A stretch of 64,000 bases of DNA from Lentzea jiangxiensis. GTDB lineage: Bacteria; Actinomycetota; Actinomycetes; Mycobacteriales; Pseudonocardiaceae. The position numbers and the translations under genes are program-made. Location: assembly GCF_900104175.1 (NCBI RefSeq), contig NZ_FNIX01000013.1, positions 142,619 to 206,618 on the forward strand. Reading direction: 5' to 3'. Shown here one piece after another: positions 44,015-52,128 of this stretch. Numbering within the stretch: position 1 is the stretch's first letter; each line of letters starts with the position of its first letter. The notes under the pieces are model-generated. The model did not search any database. It was given only the letters and a program-made list of their open reading frames with translations, and was not told the origin of the DNA.

Positions 44015-44859
44015 CCAGCATGCTCCCGCCCACCCGCGACCTGCCGTCCGGACGTCAGGCGCGCATCCGGGCCGACCTCGAGCGGGCGGTCCGCGGCCGC
44101 CGGTCCCGCAGGCTGCTCGTCCCCGTCCTCGCCGGCGCCGCCGCGGTGGCCGCCGTCGTCGCCAGCGTGGCGAGCCTGCGGCCGGACCCGGAGCCGGTTC
44201 CCGCCGTCCAGGTCACCACCTCGCCGCCGGTCGAGACCACGCCACCGGACGCGGAGCCGGGGGTGCCACCGGACGTGGTCGCGGCGATCGAGGAGGGGTG
44301 CGCACGGGCCGCGGGCGTGATCGGCAGGGCGAAGCTCTACCAGCTGCGGCGCGAGGAGACCGCGTGGGCGCTGCTCTACACCGACAACGAGTCGCTGACC
44401 TGCGACCTCGGCCAAGCGGGCGTGGAGTACCGCTCGGGGGCCGGGCGGGTGGACCCGCGGTGGCTGCCCGGCCACTTCTCCGTCGAGGACGCCGGCGCGA
44501 AGGCCGGAGGTGACCGGACCCGACTGCCGGGCGACGCGGGACGGCCCGGCTACCGCACCGCCACGGGACGGGTCGGCGGCGGTGTCGCGAAGGTGACGAT
44601 CTCCGCCGACGACCGCACGATCGAGGCCAGGATCGTCAACGGCACCTACGCCGCCCGCCTGTACTACCCGCCGGACTGGGACATCCCGCAGAACGACCGG
44701 GGTCCCGTCATCAAGGCGTACGACTCCGGCGGCAAGCTCCTCGGCACCAGTTCGCGGCTGGCGGAGTCGTGCTACTTCGAGCCCGACAGCGGCACGATCA
44801 TCCAGGGCGACCTCAGCAGGGGAAGGGACCGGTGCCAGGTGGCGACGCCCTGGAGGTGA
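44011..44859 (+). CDS. Single-pass membrane protein, candidate anti-sigma partner
   Basis: The protein is 282 aa from ATG 44011, overlapping the sigma factor stop. A cytoplasmic N-terminus of about 40 aa (MTSMLPPTRDLPSGRQARIRADLERAVRGRRSRR) leads to one membrane helix (LLVPVLAGAAAVAAVVASVASL), a Pro/Thr-rich linker and an outer domain with three Cys. No zinc anti-sigma HxxxCxxC motif is present in the N-terminus, so an anti-sigma function is inferred only from coupling. It could instead be a CU044_5270-like membrane sensor. Confidence 0.65.
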   Translation: MTSMLPPTRDLPSGRQARIRADLERAVRGRRSRRLLVPVLAGAAAVAAVVASVASLRPDPEPVPAVQVTTSPPVETTPPDAEPGVPPDVVAAIEEGCARAAGVIGRAKLYQLRREETAWALLYTDNESLTCDLGQAGVEYRSGAGRVDPRWLPGHFSVEDAGAKAGGDRTRLPGDAGRPGYRTATGRVGGGVAKVTISADDRTIEARIVNGTYAARLYYPPDWDIPQNDRGPVIKAYDSGGKLLGTSSRLAESCYFEPDSGTIIQGDLSRGRDRCQVATPWR

Positions 44860-44898
44860 TTCGTCCGCCGGCCGCTACCACCCGGTCAGTTCAACCGA

Positions 44899-44914
44899 CA
44901 TACTGGTTGGTATG
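44899..44914. promoter_or_regulatory. Inverted repeat covering the start of the alpha/beta hydrolase
   Basis: CATAC-TGGTTG-GTATG is a perfect inverted repeat whose right arm includes the ATG start codon at 44912. The flanking ACCGACATACTGGTTGGT resembles TetR-family operators. Binding would block the start site, and the message may be leaderless. No TetR gene is adjacent. Confidence 0.5.
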
Positions 44915-45826
44915 ACGACTGTGGCGAACTTCGGCGGCACCAGCCACCGCGCGGATCTCGGCGGCCCCGTGCACTGGGTCGACTTCGGCGGACCGGCCGA
45001 CGGCCCGCGGATCGTCCTCGTGCACGGCCTCGGCGGCTCCCACCTCAACTGGGTGCTGCTGGCGCCGTTGCTCGCGCGCCGGGCCCGCGTCACGGCCGTC
45101 GACCTCGCCGGGCACGGGCTGACCCACCCCGAGGGCCGCGAGACCACGGTCCAGGCGAACACGGAGCTGCTCGGCCGCTTCCTCGACGAGGTCGTCGGCG
45201 AGCCGGTCGTCCTGGTCGGCAACTCGATGGGCGGGATGATCTCGCTCTTCCAGACCGTCGCGAACCCCGAGCGGGTCCGGGGACTGGTGCTGGTCGACCC
45301 CGCGCTGCCGATGGTGCTCGGGACGCGGCCGGACCCGACGATGCTCAGCACGTTCTTCCTGTACTCGGTGCCGGGCCTGGGCGAACGGTTCCTCGCGAGG
45401 TCGCGGGCCGCCTCCGCGCGCCGCCAGGTGGAGCGCGTCCTCGAACTGTGCTGCGCCGACCCGTCGGTCATCCCCGAGGAGCTCAAGCGGGCCTCGGAGC
45501 ACCTGATCGGCGAGCGCGCCGGGGTCGACGGCCTCGACAAGGCGTTCCTCGCCGCCGCGCGCAGCACCGTCTTCACGACGTCCAAGCGCGGCGCCTACTT
45601 CGCGGCGATGGCGAAGATCCGCGTGCCCGTGTTCCTGATGAGCGGCGACCGCGACCGGCTCGTCAACGTCGTCGCCGCCCGGCACGTGGCGCGCAAGCAC
45701 CCGCACTGGCGCTACGACGAATACGCGGGCATCGGTCACGTGCCCCAGATGGAGATCCCCGAGGTCGTGTCCGAACGCGTCCTCGACTGGATGGAGACCA
45801 ACCGCCTGATCACCGGGGCCGGCTGA
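44912..45826 (+). CDS. Alpha/beta hydrolase
   Basis: The protein is 304 aa from ATG 44912. It has the oxyanion HGLGGSHLNWV, nucleophile elbow GNSMGG, acid-region Asp in LMSGDRDRLVN and His in GIGHVPQME, a complete hydrolase triad. There is no signal peptide. Lipase, esterase or haloperoxidase-like activity cannot be told apart. It converges with the WS/DGAT gene 13 bp away and could act on the same lipid pool, although this is only suggestive. Confidence 0.85.
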   Translation: MTTVANFGGTSHRADLGGPVHWVDFGGPADGPRIVLVHGLGGSHLNWVLLAPLLARRARVTAVDLAGHGLTHPEGRETTVQANTELLGRFLDEVVGEPVVLVGNSMGGMISLFQTVANPERVRGLVLVDPALPMVLGTRPDPTMLSTFFLYSVPGLGERFLARSRAASARRQVERVLELCCADPSVIPEELKRASEHLIGERAGVDGLDKAFLAAARSTVFTTSKRGAYFAAMAKIRVPVFLMSGDRDRLVNVVAARHVARKHPHWRYDEYAGIGHVPQMEIPEVVSERVLDWMETNRLITGAG

Positions 45827-45839
45827 CCGGGCTCGTGCC

Positions 45840-47288
45840 TCAGGCCGTCGTCTCCGGCTTCACGCCGTTGTCCGCCGCCTTGGTCTCGGTCTTCTCCACC
45901 GCCTCCGCGGCCAGCGCGACCATCTCGTCGAAGCCCGTGCGGATGCCGTCCGCGAGCAGCTGCACGTCCGGCACGCCGTCGAAGTCGGCGTTGATGCCGA
46001 ACGTGATCCGGTCGAGGTAGGAGAAGATGCCGACCGTGATCCGGATCGTCGAGGCGACCGGCACGTACGGGAACATCTCCACCAGCGGCCGGCCGAGCAT
46101 GTAGAGCGGGATGCGCGGACCGGGGACGTTCGTGGTGACGGTCTGCAGGATCTGCTGCGGGAACCGCATCGCGGTCCGCGACCCCAGCGCCATGAGCGTC
46201 GGCGCGGCGAAGTTCGACAGGTTCGTGATGACGTCGGCGCCGGCGGCTTGGCGCGAGCTCTTCAGGTCGTCCATCTGCGCGCGGATCGACGCGAGGCGCT
46301 TCACCGGATCGGCTTCGCCCACGGGCAGGTTCACCAGCACGGCGCTGACGCGGTTGTTCAGCTCGTTGTGCTGGTTGGCCTTGCGCATCGACACGGGCAC
46401 CATGGTCCGCACGACCATGCCCTCGGTCAGCTCGCCGCGCTTCTCCAGCAGGTCGCGGAAACCGCGCGTGATCGCCGTCAGGATGACGTCGTTGACGGTG
46501 CCGCCGGCGGCCGTGCGGATCTGCTTGATCTCCGCCAGGTTCGCGCGCGCCCACACCCAGCGGCGGTGTGGCCCGATAGGACCGTTCAGCGACGTCGCCG
46601 CCCGCGTCACCAAGCGACGTGCCGTACCGGGAAGAGAACCGAGAACGGACTTGCCGAAGTCCACGATCTCGTTGAAGGACCGGACGTTGCGCGCGATCGC
46701 CGGCAACGCCGACAGGTGCTGCACCGGCGTCACCACGGCGTCGCGCACGCCGTCGACGACCAGGTCGAGCGTCGAGGGCTGCGGCCGCGGCGTCCACTCC
46801 GCGGGCTCCGGCAGCTCGCTGTCCCGCCGGAAGTCGAGCATGAGCTGCAGCATGTCCGAACCGGACACCCCGTCGATCATGCAGTGGTGGACCTTGGAGA
46901 TGATCGCCCAGCGGTCGCCCTCGAGACCCTCGACGAGCCACGCCTCCCACAGCGGCTTCGAGCCGTCGAGCCTCTGCGCGAAGATCCGGCCCGCGAGGTT
47001 GCGCAGCTGGTCCTCGCCGCCCGGCGCCGGCACGGCGGTGTGGCGCACGTGGTAGAGGATGTTGAAGTGGTCGTCGTCGACCCAGACCGGACGCCCGACG
47101 TGGAACGGCAGCGCCTTCACCTTCTGCCGGTAGCGCGGCACCTGGTCCATGCGCGCCAGGAAAAGGCGGATCACGTCACCGTAGGACGGCACCGGGCCGT
47201 CGAAGACCAGGACGGAACCGACGTGCATCGGCACGTTCTCGTCCTCGATGAAGTAGAAGCCGGCGTCCAGGGAGCTCATGCGATCCAC
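45840..47288 (-). CDS. Wax ester synthase/diacylglycerol acyltransferase (WS/DGAT)
   Basis: The protein is 482 aa from GTG 47288 (VDRMSSLDAGF); ATG 47279 is an equal alternative. The acyltransferase motif HHCMIDGVSG (HHxxxDG) lies near residue 140, and N-terminal LDAGFYFIEDENVPMHVG and C-terminal TTNVPGPRIPLYMLG are typical. It joins acyl-CoA to diacylglycerol or fatty alcohol to make storage lipid at the membrane. It is divergent from a lipase-like gene at 47502, a plausible storage/mobilisation pair. Confidence 0.92.
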   Translation of the reverse strand: MDRMSSLDAGFYFIEDENVPMHVGSVLVFDGPVPSYGDVIRLFLARMDQVPRYRQKVKALPFHVGRPVWVDDDHFNILYHVRHTAVPAPGGEDQLRNLAGRIFAQRLDGSKPLWEAWLVEGLEGDRWAIISKVHHCMIDGVSGSDMLQLMLDFRRDSELPEPAEWTPRPQPSTLDLVVDGVRDAVVTPVQHLSALPAIARNVRSFNEIVDFGKSVLGSLPGTARRLVTRAATSLNGPIGPHRRWVWARANLAEIKQIRTAAGGTVNDVILTAITRGFRDLLEKRGELTEGMVVRTMVPVSMRKANQHNELNNRVSAVLVNLPVGEADPVKRLASIRAQMDDLKSSRQAAGADVITNLSNFAAPTLMALGSRTAMRFPQQILQTVTTNVPGPRIPLYMLGRPLVEMFPYVPVASTIRITVGIFSYLDRITFGINADFDGVPDVQLLADGIRTGFDEMVALAAEAVEKTETKAADNGVKPETTA

Positions 47289-47501
47289 TCGGGAAACAGT
47301 AGAGGAGCCGTGCGTCCCAATCGACGTCCATGCAGGTGAGAGGCACTGCACAGCTGTGAGGTTGCCGACGCGTTACGTCCGGGTGGCGAATCGAGACTCG
47401 AAAGTGCTGGCAAAAAGATCGATCACGAAACATCATGGACCCACTGGGCGAAGCCGTCCGGGGCGCCGGCTCGGGGTTGTCGACGTGTGGGGAGGGCTCC
47501 T

Positions 47502-48320
47502 ATGTCCGCTGCTGTCCCGGACGAGGTCGTCGAAGTTCCTGCTGCCTCTCGCCTGCGCCTCGTCAGAGGCTCGGCACCCGGTCTGTTCTGGTACCTCACC
47601 GAGCCCACCCGCTGCGCCTTGGACGTGAGCGGGTTCGTGGCCACGCGGTCGATGCTCAAGGGCGCTCCGGCCGGGGACGGGCACCCGGTGCTCGTGTTCC
47701 CCGGGCTCGGCGCGGCCGACTCGTCCACGGTGATGCTGCGCCGTTTCCTGTCCGGTCTGGGCCACCGGGTGAACCCGTGGGGCCTCGGCCGCAACATCGG
47801 GCCGACGCGCAAGGCCGTCGACGGCATGCACGCCTTGGTGAAGAAGGTGTCCGACGAGTTCGGCGGGCCCGTGTCGATCGTGGGCTGGTCGCTGGGCGGG
47901 ATCTTCGCGCGTGAGATGGCGCGCGACCACCCGCACCGCGTCCGCCAGGTCATCACGCTCGGGTCGCCGTACAACATGAGCGATCCCGTGCAGTCGCGGG
48001 CGATGCCCGCGTTCGCGTTGTTCTCACGCCTGCACATCCCGAAGGACGAGTTCCCGCCGCCCGAGGCGACGAGGCCGCCGATCCCGGTGCCCGCCACGTC
48101 GATCTACTCGAAGACCGACGGCATCGTGTCTTGGGAGTCGTGCGTCGAGGAACCGGGACCGTGCAGGGAGAACGTGCAGGTGTCGTCCTCGCACCTGGGT
48201 TACGGCTTCAACTCGAGCGTGCTGTGGGTCGTCGCGGACCGGCTCGCGCAGGCGGAGGGCACGTGGGCGCCGTTCGCCGCGCCTCCGGGAATGGCACGGC
48301 TCTACCCGCGCGCGGCCTAG
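47502..48320 (+). CDS. Lipase-like alpha/beta hydrolase, stop codon formed at an IS junction
   Basis: The protein is 272 aa from ATG 47502, with GGAGGG 5-10 nt upstream. VLVFPGLGAADSST gives the oxyanion region, VGWSLGGIFARE the nucleophile and a PATSIYSKTDGIVSWE/VSSSHLGYGFN C-terminus the Asp and His of a lipase. The final TAG uses the TA of the IS630 target site plus the first base of the element, so the C-terminus may differ from the ancestral one by a few residues. The core is complete and probably active. Confidence 0.85.
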   Translation: MSAAVPDEVVEVPAASRLRLVRGSAPGLFWYLTEPTRCALDVSGFVATRSMLKGAPAGDGHPVLVFPGLGAADSSTVMLRRFLSGLGHRVNPWGLGRNIGPTRKAVDGMHALVKKVSDEFGGPVSIVGWSLGGIFAREMARDHPHRVRQVITLGSPYNMSDPVQSRAMPAFALFSRLHIPKDEFPPPEATRPPIPVPATSIYSKTDGIVSWESCVEEPGPCRENVQVSSSHLGYGFNSSVLWVVADRLAQAEGTWAPFAAPPGMARLYPRAA

Positions 48321-48918
48321 TGGCTTGTCAGGCTGCCTTGACCGGGTAATGGGTCCAGGTTCGGATGGGTGAGTCGGTGGCGAAGCCGGTCTTGGGCTCG
48401 GCTCGGGTGTTGTGCCAACGGATGTAGGCGCTGATGGCGGCGTTCTGCTCGGCGTGGCTGCGGTGGTCGGTGCCGCCCAGGGCGAAGTAGTGCAGGGCGG
48501 CGAACTCGGCTTCGACCCAGTTCAGCCAGGACCCGTAGGTCGGCAGGTAGATCAGCTCGATCTCATTGTCCGCGCACCAGGCGCGGACGTCGGCGTTGCG
48601 GTGCGGCGAGTAGTTGTCGCAGATGACGTACAACTTCTCGCCGGCCCACCGCGCCCGCAGGGTCTTGAGGAAGGCCAGGAACTCGATCGCGCGTTTGCGC
48701 GGGCGGATGCGGTAGAACAGTTTGCCGGTGGCCAGGTCGAGCGCGGCGAGCATCTGCATGACCCCCGTCGTAGCGGTGGTAGGTCGCCCGCAACCGCTTC
48801 GGCCTGGTCCGCGGCCTCCAGACCTTTTCCCTGCGGGGTAGCGCACACGACACGCGGGACCAGCCTGACGGTCAGCCCGAAAGAGCGATTACCGGGTCAA
48901 CCATCTGCGACGAGCCAC
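48320..48918 (-). mobile_element. IS630-family element, internal deletion derivative (copy 1)
   Basis: The element is about 599 bp, with imperfect terminal inverted repeats GTGGCTTGTC... (left) and ...GACGAGCCAC (right), both also sharing TTGACCNGGTAAT further in. It is flanked by the TA duplication typical of IS630 (48318-48319 and 48919-48920). Compared with copy 2, about 595 bp of the transposase 5' half are missing at the junction near 48840. Both ends are intact, so it could be moved in trans by a related transposase. Confidence 0.85.
48328..48840 (-). pseudogene. IS630 transposase, C-terminal half
   Basis: The frame MQMLAALDLATGKLFYRIRP to the stop encodes the second part of a DDE transposase: YVICDNYSPHRN (second Asp) and YGSWLNWVEAEFAALHYF (Glu). 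Upstream of a G5 run at about 48761-48765 the continuing homology (VWRPRTRPKRLRATYHRYDGG) is in another frame, so there is a +1 shift. The N-terminal HTH region and the first Asp are absent. It is inactive by itself. Confidence 0.85.
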
Positions 48919-48920
48919 TA

Positions 48921-49353
48921 GAACACGGCGGCTGGCGCAACGGGGTTGTAGATGGATGGCCGGTTCGAGCGGACGGCAGATGGGACGTCGTTGTCCGCCC
49001 GAATCGGCCTCAGCAACGACACCCGCGACACGACCCTCCCCTGAGGTGAGGGCGTCCCGGCCGTTACCGGCGTCGTGGTGCTCGTTGATGCCGCTGTGCA
49101 CCACCAGGGTGTTCACCGAGCCCGCGACGCCAGTGAAGTCCTCGTCCGGCGGCACGCACGCGGATATGGCCGTCAACGGCAGCGGCACGATCGTGCCAAC
49201 AGTCACCGACACAGAGGTAAGGAAGTCACCGCCCCCCTCCTCCCAGACCAAGGTCCTGGACCATTCGGGTGAAGTCGAGCCAGTGCGGCAACCTGCCACT
49301 TCCCGCTGACGTAGGCAGGAGGTACCTATTGCCCACGCCGGAAGGCAGGATCG
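48921..49353. other. Interval between IS630 copy 1 and the secreted-protein gene; truncated ORF
   Basis: No intact gene is seen. A minus-strand frame running from 49359 into the IS (to 48889) contains ordinary-looking protein (SVSVTVGTIVPLPLTAISACVPPDEDF...VVHSGINEHHDAGNGRDALTS). Its end is IS sequence, so this may be a gene cut off by the insertion. The plus strand is also open (48956-49309). The function is not recognised. The sequence just before 49354 should also carry the promoter and the GGAGGT of the next gene. Confidence 0.35.
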
Positions 49354-49677
49354 ATGCACTCTCGGATCGCAAAAAACGTGTTCGCCGCGACACTGATGGT
49401 TGCCGGGTTGTCCGTTTCCCTGGCATCTCCCGCGACTGCGGCTCCCGCTTACTGCAGCGCCTCACAGGAGGGCAACGGGGCGAGGGCCTACTGCTACGCG
49501 TCCGCCTCCGGCACGCAGTACCGGGCCGTGGCCTACTGCAAGTACATCACTCCTACGGGCAGCGTGGACTACTCGAACTTCTACGGCTCTTGGGTGAGGC
49601 AGGGTGATCCAGGCAGTTCCTACGCGGCTTGTGGCCTTGGCTGGAGCTTCCTCAGCCCAAACGCCCAGACGAGGTAA
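49354..49677 (+). CDS. Small secreted Cys-containing protein
   Basis: The protein is 107 aa with a signal peptide MHSRIAKNVFAATLMVAGLSVSLASPATA. The mature part is about 78 aa and begins APAYCSASQEGNGARAYCYASASGTQYRAVAYCKYI; four Cys in total could form two disulfides. The composition is Tyr/Ser/Ala-rich. The family is unknown. It lies alone between the two IS630 remnants, has slightly lower GC than its neighbours and is followed by a strong hairpin, so it was perhaps acquired with the surrounding segment. Confidence 0.65.
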   Translation: MHSRIAKNVFAATLMVAGLSVSLASPATAAPAYCSASQEGNGARAYCYASASGTQYRAVAYCKYITPTGSVDYSNFYGSWVRQGDPGSSYAACGLGWSFLSPNAQTR

Positions 49678-49778
49678 CGCAGCGCTTGATCGCAAGGGCA
49701 AGAGATGTCCTGTGGCGGCCGGGATCGACCTACAACAGGCGCACGACTCGTCCGCCACGACCGCTAGAGGACTCAACG

Positions 49779-49817
49779 CTACGGGGCCCCGGACCCAAGA
49801 GGTCCGGGGCCCCGTAG
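49779..49817. terminator. 17-bp perfect hairpin downstream of the secreted protein gene
   Basis: CTACGGGGCCCCGGACC pairs perfectly with GGTCCGGGGCCCCGTAG around a CAAGA loop. No T-run follows. It probably ends the transcript from 49354 and also shields the remnants on the other strand. Confidence 0.75.
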
Positions 49818-49839
49818 CACTACGGACCAACCGCGGCGC

Positions 49840-49995
49840 TCACAAACGGCGCATCAGGTGCTTGAACTCGCCCCCGATCCACAGCGCGCAGTGACGATCC
49901 ATCGGCGTCAGGAGGCGCTGGTTCATCTCGGGCGTGAACATCACCGCGCCATCTTCCGCCAGAGCAAGCAAGACTTTGTCTACCAACTCACGAGA
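49840..49995 (-). pseudogene. C-terminal fragment of an unknown gene fused to IS630 sequence
   Basis: About 50 residues (RELVDKVLLALAEDGAVMF... to GEFKHLMRRL) precede a stop at 49840. The frame continues upstream, without a break, into the transposase remnant of IS630 copy 2 (LATGKLGGTDHRS), so the 5' part of the gene was lost at the element border. The sequence reads like a genuine soluble protein end; its family is not recognised. Confidence 0.5.
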
Positions 49996-50736
49996 GCGGT
50001 GGTCGGTGCCGCCCAGTTTGCCGGTGGCCAGGTCGAGCGCGGCGAGCATCTGCATGACCCCCGTCGTAGCGGTGGTAGGTCGCCCGCAACCGCTTCGGTC
50101 TGGTCCGCGGCCTCCAGACCTTTCCCCTGCGGGGTAACAGGTTCAGTGGCCCGAACTCGTCGACGCAGATCACCCGCCCATCGGTGGGCGGGTGATCGTA
50201 GAGGTCGAGTATCCGTTGCATTGTGGCGATGAAGTCCGGGTCGGGTGAGGCCTTCCACGTCGTGGTGGTCTGCCACGTGATCCCTGCCCCGCGCAGGATG
50301 CGGCGCAGGGTCTCCCGGCTGATCGCCGCGACCGTGCCGCGCTCGAGCAGGTGATCACGCAGCTTGGCCAGCGACCAGGTGGAGAACGCGGTGATGCCCC
50401 AGTCGGCGGGGGACGTCCGGGCGATCAGGCAGATCCGGTCACGGATCTGCTCACCGATCGTCTTCCGGCGTCCCCGCTCCATTTTGGGTCCAGCGTCGCA
50501 ACCCCCCGTTCGTTGAACGCGTGGATGACATCGCGCACATAGTCCTCGCTGACCTGCATCAACGAGGTGATGTCCCGGACGGCCTGGCCCTGGCCGGACA
50601 TCAGCACCACGATCGCCCGCCGCAGCCGGATCGGATCCTTCGAGCTCCGGCGGATCCGCTGCAGCTTGCGGCCTTCCTCCATCGACGACGGCCGGACGAA
50701 CACGCTCGGTCGACGAGCCACAACCACCCCCCGCAC
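49996..50736 (-). pseudogene. IS630 transposase, N-terminal two thirds, frameshifted
   Basis: From about 50736 the frame encodes an HTH head (SSKDPIRLRRAIVVLMSGQG, DITSLMQVSEDYVRDVIHAFNERG). Near 50480 a missing G shifts the frame; the homology goes on as GEQIRDRICLIARTSPADWG and VICVDEFGPLNLLPRRGK (first Asp). A second shift at a G5 run leads to MQMLAALDLATGKL, where the internal deletion follows. There is no intact DDE triad. Confidence 0.82.
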
Positions 50737-50808
50737 ACGACACGCGGGACCAGCCTGCCGGTCAGCCCGGAAGAGCGATTACCGGGTCAACCATCTGCGA
50801 CGAGCCAC
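49996..50808 (-). mobile_element. IS630-family element, deletion derivative (copy 2)
   Basis: The right end (to 50808, followed by TA) is nearly identical to copy 1 over about 75 bp, including the terminal GACGAGCCAC. The left end is missing: homology stops at 49996. Inside, 240 bp present in copy 1 (48481-48720) are absent at 50016, with CAG on both sides, pointing to microhomology-mediated deletion. The orientation is the same as copy 1. Confidence 0.85.
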
Positions 50809-50889
50809 TAGAACCCCTGCCGCGCGGGGGAAAGCGGGTGGGACGCGGCTCCCACCCGCTCCGCGCGTGATCGCTTCAGAGGGTCGTGG

Positions 50890-52128
50890 TCAGTCGTTCA
50901 CCGCCTCGAGCAGGTTCGTGGCCGCTGCGTGGGCGTTGCCGCCGTGGCCGCCGTGGCCGGTGTTGCCGCCGTGGGTGTTGCTGGCGTTGATCGCGTCGCT
51001 GGCGTTCCCGGTGGAGGTGCTACCGGAGTGACCGGAGTGCGTGCCGGTGAGGCAGGTGGAGTGCACGCACATCACGGTCGCCGAGTTGTGGCCGGTGTCG
51101 CCGGAGTCGCCCGAGTCGCCGCTGTCGCCGGTGGTGGCGTTGTTGGTGTTGCTGGCGTCGCCGCCGTTACCGGAAGGCCCGCCGTTGCCGGCCGTCGCGG
51201 TGGCCGTGGCGTTGCTGTGCGCGCCGCCGTGCGGGGCCTTGGCGTCGTCGTCCGACTCGATCGCGGTGGTGTTCGTGGCCGCTGCGTGGGCGTTGCCGCC
51301 GTTACCGCCGTGGCCGGTGTTGCCGCCGTGGGTGTTGCTGATGTTGATCGCGTCGCCGGTGTTCCCGGTGGAGGTGCCACCGGAGTCACCGGAGTGCGTG
51401 CCGGTGAGGCAGGTGGAGTGCACGCACATCACGGTCGCCGAGTTGTGGCCGGTGTCGCCGGAGTCACCGGAGTCGTCGCTGTCGCCGGTGGTGGCGTTGT
51501 TGGTGTTGCTGGCGTCGCCGCCGTCACCGGAAGACCCGCCGTTGCCGGCCGTCGCGGTCGCGGTGGCGTCGCTGTCGGCCGAGTTCCCGTGGTGGTGGTG
51601 GCCGGGGGTGCGCTTGTCCTTTTCCTCGCCGGCTTCCTCGTCGTCCCCGTCCCAGTTGGCCGAGACCGAGTTGTTCGCTGCCGCGTGGGCGTTGCCGCCG
51701 TTGCCGCCGTGGCCGGTGTTGCCGCCGTGGGTGATGCTGGTGTTGATCGCGTCGCCGGTGTTCCCCGTGGACGTGCTGCCCGAGTTGCCCGAGTTCGTTC
51801 CGGTCTGGCACTTCGAGTGCACGCACATCACCAGCGCGGAGTTGTGCCCGGTGGAGCCGGAGTCGCCGGACTCACCCGAGTCGCCGCTCGTCGCGTTGTT
51901 CGTGGCGGCCGCGTCGCCGCCCTCGCCGGAGTGCCCGCCGTGTCCGGCCACGGCCGATGCCGCAGCCTTGTGACTGAACCACTTCGCGGACATCGGGTGA
52001 TGATGTCCTGCGCCGATCCGGAACGGGTGGAGGGCGCCGGTGCCGGCACTGGCGGTCGATCCGCCCGCCAGCACGAGGCCTGTGGCCACAGCCGCGGCCA
52101 GAAGGCCTGATTTGACGTGCTTGCGCAT
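50890..52128 (-). CDS. Large repetitive secreted Gly/Asn/Thr/His-rich protein
   Basis: The protein is 412 aa from ATG 52128, with GAGAGGAAG in front. The signal peptide is MRKHVKSGLLAAAVATGLVLAGGSTASA. The rest is almost wholly three long repeats of about 119-133 residues. Each runs from AGNGGxSGxGGDASNTNNATTGDSGDSGDSGDTGHNSA through MCVHSxCxTGTxSGxSG to THGGNTGHGGxGGNAHAAA. Each repeat holds one Cys pair with four residues... C-V-H-S-x-C spacing. Acidic, His-rich linkers separate them (DDEEAGEEKDKRTPGHHHH). The composition suggests an extended extracellular or surface protein. The function is unknown. Confidence 0.78.
   Translation of the reverse strand: MRKHVKSGLLAAAVATGLVLAGGSTASAGTGALHPFRIGAGHHHPMSAKWFSHKAAASAVAGHGGHSGEGGDAAATNNATSGDSGESGDSGSTGHNSALVMCVHSKCQTGTNSGNSGSTSTGNTGDAINTSITHGGNTGHGGNGGNAHAAANNSVSANWDGDDEEAGEEKDKRTPGHHHHGNSADSDATATATAGNGGSSGDGGDASNTNNATTGDSDDSGDSGDTGHNSATVMCVHSTCLTGTHSGDSGGTSTGNTGDAINISNTHGGNTGHGGNGGNAHAAATNTTAIESDDDAKAPHGGAHSNATATATAGNGGPSGNGGDASNTNNATTGDSGDSGDSGDTGHNSATVMCVHSTCLTGTHSGHSGSTSTGNASDAINASNTHGGNTGHGGHGGNAHAAATNLLEAVND
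50897..51960. repeat. Three tandem protein-coding repeats (357-399 bp)
   Basis: The landmark GTGCACGCACATCAC (encoding the MCVH part of the Cys motif) begins at 51061, 51418 and 51817, giving periods of 357 and 399 bp (119 and 133 codons). The first two units are nearly identical over long stretches; the third (signal-peptide-proximal) is more diverged and longer because of the acidic/His linker. Both periods are multiples of three, so units can be gained or lost without shifting the frame. Confidence 0.85.

Noticed and set aside
48757..48770. Active programmed frameshift in the IS630 remnants
   Set aside because: Neither copy has an intact DDE triad in any frame combination, so the feature cannot be functional here, whatever its origin.
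48921..49995. Composite transposon carrying the secreted-protein gene
   Set aside because: Copy 2 lacks its outer left end and both transposases are broken; the two copies are in direct orientation but there is no target duplication around the whole segment.
50897..51960. Repeats at 51-52 kb as a CRISPR array
   Set aside because: Units are 357-399 bp, in frame and coding; there are no short repeats with unique spacers and no cas genes.
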